In this document: positions 7,461 through 10,347 of the stretch, one piece after another
Layout: each line of letters begins with the position of its first letter
How positions within the stretch are numbered: the first letter of the stretch is position 1
From: Bacteroidales bacterium UBA2764
GTDB lineage: Bacteria > Bacteroidota > Bacteroidia > Bacteroidales > Paludibacteraceae
Direction of reading: 5' to 3'
NCBI GenBank assembly: GCA_002352705.1
Contig: DEIW01000035.1
Coordinates: forward strand, 6,595-16,941
DNA length: 10,347 nucleotides
Notes under the pieces: generated by a model
What the model was told of the DNA's origin: nothing
What the model saw: only the letters and a program-made list of their open reading frames with translations
Databases searched by the model: none
Program-made: the position numbers and the translations under genes

Positions 7461-7859
7461 ATGGAGAACCAGAAGGAAGAAAGACGGGAGCAGGAAATTG
7501 TTTACAGCCGTTCCGTCAAAGCAGGTAAGCGTATCTACTACTTGGATGTTAGAAAGGCGCGAAATGAGGATTTGTATCTTTGTATTACGGAGAGCAAGCG
7601 CCGGCAGGGTGAAGAAGGTGAAACCCCTTCGTTCGAGAAACACAAGGTATTCTTGTACAAAGAGGATTTTGCGCATTTTATTGAAGGACTGCAGGATGTG
7701 ATTGCATACGTTCAATCGCAGTTTGGAGAGATCGAGTCGCGCCAGGAGTGGGTGCCTGAGCCTAAAGAGAATAGCGAGCCTGAAACTGAGCAAAAGGCTC
7801 AGGAAGAAGCAGGGGAGGAGGAGCCTAAAAAGAAAGGCATCTTCGGCATCTTTAAGTAA
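7461..7859 (+). CDS. PUR-domain nucleic-acid-binding protein (DUF3276)
   Basis: The 132-residue protein begins with a charged tip and then a PUR-like fold (about residues 11-95): EIVYSRSVKAGKRIYYLDVR, DLYLCITESKRR, and HKVFLYKEDFAHFIEGLQDVI. These are the beta-beta-beta-beta-alpha features of the DUF3276/PUR family, whose Borrelia member BpuR binds DNA and RNA. The role in Bacteroidota is not established; regulation of transcription or translation is likely by analogy. After the fold comes a low-complexity acidic tail (98-121, rich in Glu, Pro and Gln), which ends abruptly in a basic and aromatic KKKGIFGIFK (123-132). That ending may be a separate binding peptide. It is the only plus-strand gene, divergent from nusB and convergent with coaBC (44 bases between stops). 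Confidence 0.9.
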   Translation: MENQKEERREQEIVYSRSVKAGKRIYYLDVRKARNEDLYLCITESKRRQGEEGETPSFEKHKVFLYKEDFAHFIEGLQDVIAYVQSQFGEIESRQEWVPEPKENSEPETEQKAQEEAGEEEPKKKGIFGIFK

Positions 7860-7903
7860 TTCCGTAATGGAATAAGAAAGCGGCTCAATAATCTACTTGG
7901 GTT

Positions 7904-9115
7904 TTACCTCAGGAATGTATCGATAATTGATTCCGCTACTTCAGATTTGGATAGCAACGGCAGTTCTTTCGAATTGCCGTCTGCTGACAGCAGCGATACG
8001 CGATTGGTGTCTACGCCAAACCCCGCACCCTCTTCGCGAAGGGAATTCAGCACTATAGCGTCTAAGTTCTTGCGCTCTAACTTGGAGAGCGCATTTGTTT
8101 TTTCGGCTTCGGTCTCCAGGGCAAAACCGATTAGTCGTTGCCCGGGCTTCTTGTTTTCGCCCAGGCTATGGGCGATGTCGGGATTGAGAGACAGAGAGAG
8201 AGTCATAGATTCTTGACCGGCTCTCTTTTTTATTTTTTCTGTTGAAATTTCGGTTGCGCGGAAATCTGCTACGGCTGCGCATAGAATAGCGCTGCTCATC
8301 TGCGGCCATGCCTCCATACAGGCGTTATACATCTCTTGTGCGCTTAGGGCATCTATCCTGCGGATCCTGCCGTAGGGGTTGAGTAGGGGAGCGCTCATAG
8401 ATCCGCAAACCATGGTTACTTCTGCTCCGCGACGGGCACAAGCGTGAGCTAATGCCACGCCCATTTTCCCGGTCGAATAGTTGCTGATAAACCTCACGGG
8501 ATCTATTTTCTCCTGAGTCCCGCCGGCGGTTATCAGTATGCGTTGACCGGCTAAAGTCTGAGGGGCCAAGGCATACTCAATGGCTTCCTGCAGCACCTCT
8601 ACCTCAGGCATGCGCCCTTTCCCGCTCGTTCCGCAGGCTAATACTCCTTCATCCGGGTCCAGAACAGAGACGTTTTGCCATCCGCGGATAGTCCGCACTG
8701 CCTGCTGGATAGCGGGGTTTTCCCACATCTTGTCATTCATCGCCGGTGCGATGATGACAGGCTTGCGGGCAACGCAGGAACAAATAGTGGTGGTTAACGC
8801 ATCATCGGCTATGCCGGCTGACATCTTGGCAAGGATATTCGCCGTCGCCGGAGCTACTATCATCGCGTCGCACCATTCCGGCAGAGAGATATGCTCGGTG
8901 GCATGCGCATTAATAGCGGCGAAAACATCGGAATAGACTGCGTGACCGGAGACGGTCTGAAGTGTCAGTTCGGTGACGAACTCCAACGCATTGCGGGTGG
9001 TCGCTACGCGCACTTCGGCGCCGCTTTTGACTAATGAACGAATCAATTCCGGTATTTTATACGCCGCTATTCCGCCGCTGATACCGATAAGGATATGTTT
9101 GCCAGTTAAAGACAT
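7904..9115 (-). CDS. coaBC: Bifunctional phosphopantothenoylcysteine decarboxylase / phosphopantothenate-cysteine ligase (CoaBC)
   Basis: The 403-residue protein performs two steps of coenzyme A synthesis: joining cysteine to 4'-phosphopantothenate, then decarboxylating the product to 4'-phosphopantetheine. The N-terminal CoaC half is a flavoprotein: ILIGISGGIAAYK (8-20), catalytic H75 in EHISL, PAMN (124-127) followed by MW, and the active-site C161 in ACGTSGKGRMPE. The CoaB half starts near 190 with ILITAGGTQEKIDPVRFISNYSTGKMG (N212 equivalent to the catalytic Asn), AAVADFR (280-286) and the KIKK lysines (294-297). Length and all key residues look normal. It follows rpb6 after a 44-base spacer built of 7-base repeats. 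The two-domain CoaBC is a cytosolic dodecamer in known cases. I see no other CoA genes nearby. Confidence 0.97.
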   Translation of the reverse strand: MSLTGKHILIGISGGIAAYKIPELIRSLVKSGAEVRVATTRNALEFVTELTLQTVSGHAVYSDVFAAINAHATEHISLPEWCDAMIVAPATANILAKMSAGIADDALTTTICSCVARKPVIIAPAMNDKMWENPAIQQAVRTIRGWQNVSVLDPDEGVLACGTSGKGRMPEVEVLQEAIEYALAPQTLAGQRILITAGGTQEKIDPVRFISNYSTGKMGVALAHACARRGAEVTMVCGSMSAPLLNPYGRIRRIDALSAQEMYNACMEAWPQMSSAILCAAVADFRATEISTEKIKKRAGQESMTLSLSLNPDIAHSLGENKKPGQRLIGFALETEAEKTNALSKLERKNLDAIVLNSLREEGAGFGVDTNRVSLLSADGNSKELPLLSKSEVAESIIDTFLR

Positions 9116-9160
9116 GTCTTTCGACCTTTGTCTTTCGACTTTCGACTTTCGACTTTCGAC
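9116..9160 (-). repeat. Heptamer tandem repeat filling the rpb6-coaBC spacer
   Basis: On the minus strand the unit GTCGAAA occurs four times without error (9160 down to 9133), then a degenerate unit GACAAAG (9132-9126), another GTCGAAA (9125-9119), and a partial GAC touching the coaBC start codon. The period of seven is kept throughout. The first G is the last base of the rpb6 stop codon TAG. The array therefore occupies the whole spacer, including the place where ribosome contacts for coaBC would lie. Confidence 0.95.
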
Positions 9161-9492
9161 TACTTCAGCGCCTCGTCTTTGTTGCCAGTGCGATATACCA
9201 GTTCGCCGTCGATGAACTCCTGGGTGGCCATCAGAGTTGCTTTCGGCAGACGCTCGTACTGGCGGCTGATTTCGATTTGCTCTTTGTTCTCAAAGGTCTC
9301 ATCCAGAGTGTCCTGAGGAATAGAGAAATCCTGCAACTTGGCGTCTAATTCTTTTTTGATTCCGGCGCTGATCTGGTTGGCACGTTTGGCGATGATTGCT
9401 ACGGTCTCATACACATTACCTACCGGCTCCGTCAACTGGTTGATGTCGCGGGTAACAGTGTTCTTGGGGGCTTTTGAATTTTTGTAATCCAT
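9160..9492 (-). CDS. RNA polymerase Rpb6-type omega subunit (Bacteroidota)
   Basis: The 110-residue protein resembles the omega/Rpb6 family found in Bacteroidota. NVYETVAIIAKRANQIS (26-42) corresponds to the conserved helix with the AxKRAxQI core that contacts the beta-prime subunit. KATLMATQEFIDGELVY (84-100) resembles the second conserved part. Between them is a lineage-specific charged helix (about 45-80). Its expected role is to help fold and hold the beta-prime subunit of RNA polymerase. It begins three bases after the bamD stop, and the bamD-omega-coaBC order is one I recognise as conserved in Bacteroidota, which strengthens the assignment. Direct similarity to proteobacterial RpoZ is low, so I leave the symbol blank. 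Confidence 0.85.
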   Translation of the reverse strand: MDYKNSKAPKNTVTRDINQLTEPVGNVYETVAIIAKRANQISAGIKKELDAKLQDFSIPQDTLDETFENKEQIEISRQYERLPKATLMATQEFIDGELVYRTGNKDEALK

Positions 9493-9495
9493 ATC

Positions 9496-10299
9496 TTAAT
9501 CTTTTGTTATTTTACGTATGTTCTGGAGCATTTTCTCTGCCTCTTTGCGATGCTTGGAATCCGGAAACTCCGTTACGAAATTGTAGTATTCGTCTTGCGC
9601 GTCGCGGGCACGCTCCATTTTCTTTTCTTCAAAGGAATGAACCATCTGCTGGTATTTCGACTGCATGATTAACCAGTTGAAATCCTCCTGGTATTTGTTG
9701 CTGGGGTAGTTCTTCAGCGCATTCTTCGATACAATCTCGCAACTCAGATAGTTGTTCCCTAAATACGAACCGAGGTTATAGTATAACTGCGCGCTTTTGA
9801 GCTCTTTGTAGGCGAGTTTGTCGAACAACTCGCTCATCTCCTCATAAGCCTGGGTGGCATAAGGGCTCTCCGGATATAGCTCCACAAAGGTCTGGAAGGC
9901 CTCTATGGCGTTTTTGGTGATTGTCTGGTCCAAACGGGCGTCCGGAGAATTCAGGTACTGGCAATGACCTATCTGGAAATACGCCTCGGTGGCATATTTG
10001 CCCTTGGGATAGTTGCGAATATATGCCTGATAGTAATCCGTGGCGGATTCATAGTTCTTCTGACCCATGTAGCATCGCGCCAGATAGGCTAACACATCCT
10101 CGGAGCGCTCGGTTCCCTTGTAATACGAAGATACATCGTCAAGCAAGGTCTGGGCTTTGACGTATTGCTTGTTGTTGAAATACATCAATGCCGCCTGATA
10201 CTTCTCTTCCGGATCTCGTGATTTCAGCAACCGCTGGTAGTCTCCGCAACCCGTGAGTACTACAATCAACAATAATATGAATAGCCCTTTTCTGCGCAT
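9496..10299 (-). CDS. bamD: Outer membrane assembly lipoprotein BamD
   Basis: With the start at 10299 the product is 267 residues and begins with a lipoprotein signal, MRRKGLFILLLIVVLTGC, putting the lipidated Cys at residue 18. The open frame extends 16 codons further to 10347, but those codons cover the promoter boxes at 10317-10347, so the longer start is rejected. After the Cys come helical TPR-like repeats: EEKYQAALMYFNNKQYVKAQTLLDDV, SEDVLAYLARCYMGQKNYESATDYYQAYIRNYP and later units with YPESPYATQAYEEM. BamD is a periplasm-facing outer-membrane lipoprotein that works with BamA to insert beta-barrel proteins. It is the first gene of the bamD-rpb6-coaBC operon. As a lipoprotein it would be processed by Lsp and perhaps N-acylated by the Lnb-like protein of the other operon. 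Confidence 0.93.
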   Translation of the reverse strand: MRRKGLFILLLIVVLTGCGDYQRLLKSRDPEEKYQAALMYFNNKQYVKAQTLLDDVSSYYKGTERSEDVLAYLARCYMGQKNYESATDYYQAYIRNYPKGKYATEAYFQIGHCQYLNSPDARLDQTITKNAIEAFQTFVELYPESPYATQAYEEMSELFDKLAYKELKSAQLYYNLGSYLGNNYLSCEIVSKNALKNYPSNKYQEDFNWLIMQSKYQQMVHSFEEKKMERARDAQDEYYNFVTEFPDSKHRKEAEKMLQNIRKITKD

Positions 10300-10316
10300 T
10301 CTAATGAAATAGCCTG

Positions 10317-10347
10317 CAAAATTACTGCTTTTTTTTGAATTATGCAA
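10317..10347 (-). promoter_or_regulatory. Bacteroidetes-type promoter for the bamD operon, cut by the window edge
   Basis: The minus strand has a -7 box TAATTTTG (10317-10324), matching TAnnTTTG. Twenty bases upstream, positions 10345-10347 supply TTG, the last three bases of a TTTG -33 box; the first base lies outside the window. Transcription would start near 10310, giving a very short leader before the bamD ATG at 10299. This spacing equals that of the other two promoters here. Confidence 0.65.

Noticed and set aside
7344..7793. A 149-codon minus-strand open frame opposite the PUR gene
   Set aside because: It lies antisense to a well-supported gene and covers the divergent promoter region; its protein is low-complexity Leu/Phe/Arg-rich with no family resemblance.
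7859..7873. Possible bidirectional terminator (ATTCC, 5-base loop, GGAAT)
   Set aside because: The stem has only five pairs, is A/T-rich and lacks a T-run on either strand.
8580..8936. Plus-strand open frame of 118 codons opposite coaBC
   Set aside because: It is a shadow of the coaBC reading frame with no recognisable family, leader or promoter.
10300..10347. A longer N-terminus for BamD beginning at the window edge
   Set aside because: The extra 16 codons overlap the -33/-7 boxes and would bury the lipoprotein signal peptide; the start at 10299 gives a normal signal with a lipobox.

Overview
The window reads as chromosomal core sequence from a Bacteroidota bacterium, most likely of the order Bacteroidales. 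Three things support this. Promoters have the Bacteroidetes form (TTTG, about 20 bases, TAnnTTTG) and lead to starts preceded by A/T-rich leaders rather than clear Shine-Dalgarno sites. Several products are typical of the phylum: a long NusB, a PUR-domain DUF3276 protein, an Rpb6-type omega subunit and an Lnb-type lipoprotein N-acyltransferase. The gene clusters nusB-yajC-ybbR and bamD-rpb6-coaBC are also ones I associate with this group. I cannot name a genus. No mobile element, CRISPR array, tRNA or rRNA gene is visible.

Left and centre (1-7340, minus strand): one dense eight-gene transcription unit, read right to left: nusB, yajC, a YbbR-like membrane protein, a WbpE-like sugar aminotransferase, rpoN (sigma-54), a PAP2-type membrane phosphatase, an Lnb-like lipoprotein N-acyltransferase, and an alkaline-phosphatase-superfamily protein that runs off the left edge. 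Gaps are at most 8 bases and the last gene pairs overlap by 4, 11 and 31 bases. A single candidate promoter lies upstream of nusB. The unit mixes transcription (NusB, sigma-54), secretion (YajC) and envelope functions (sugar aminotransferase, PAP2, lipoprotein acylation).

Divergent hinge (7341-7460): a 120-base spacer holds two promoters facing away from each other. Their -33 and -7 boxes are arranged with exact mirror symmetry around position 7387.5. The plus-strand promoter drives a small PUR/DUF3276 nucleic-acid-binding protein (7461-7859), the only plus-strand gene.

Right (7904-10299, minus strand): bamD, rpb6/omega and coaBC form a second operon with its own promoter at the right edge. 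The spacer between rpb6 and coaBC is made almost entirely of a 7-base tandem repeat. BamD is itself a lipoprotein, so it is a plausible substrate of the acyltransferase encoded in the first operon.

Nothing here looks like an undescribed defence or mobile system. The points most worth a second look are the heptamer repeat next to the coaBC start, the mirror-symmetric divergent promoters, the lnb/PAP2/phosphatase-like run at the end of the rpoN operon, the apparent loss of metal-binding residues in the phosphatase-like protein, and the lone sugar aminotransferase inside a housekeeping operon.
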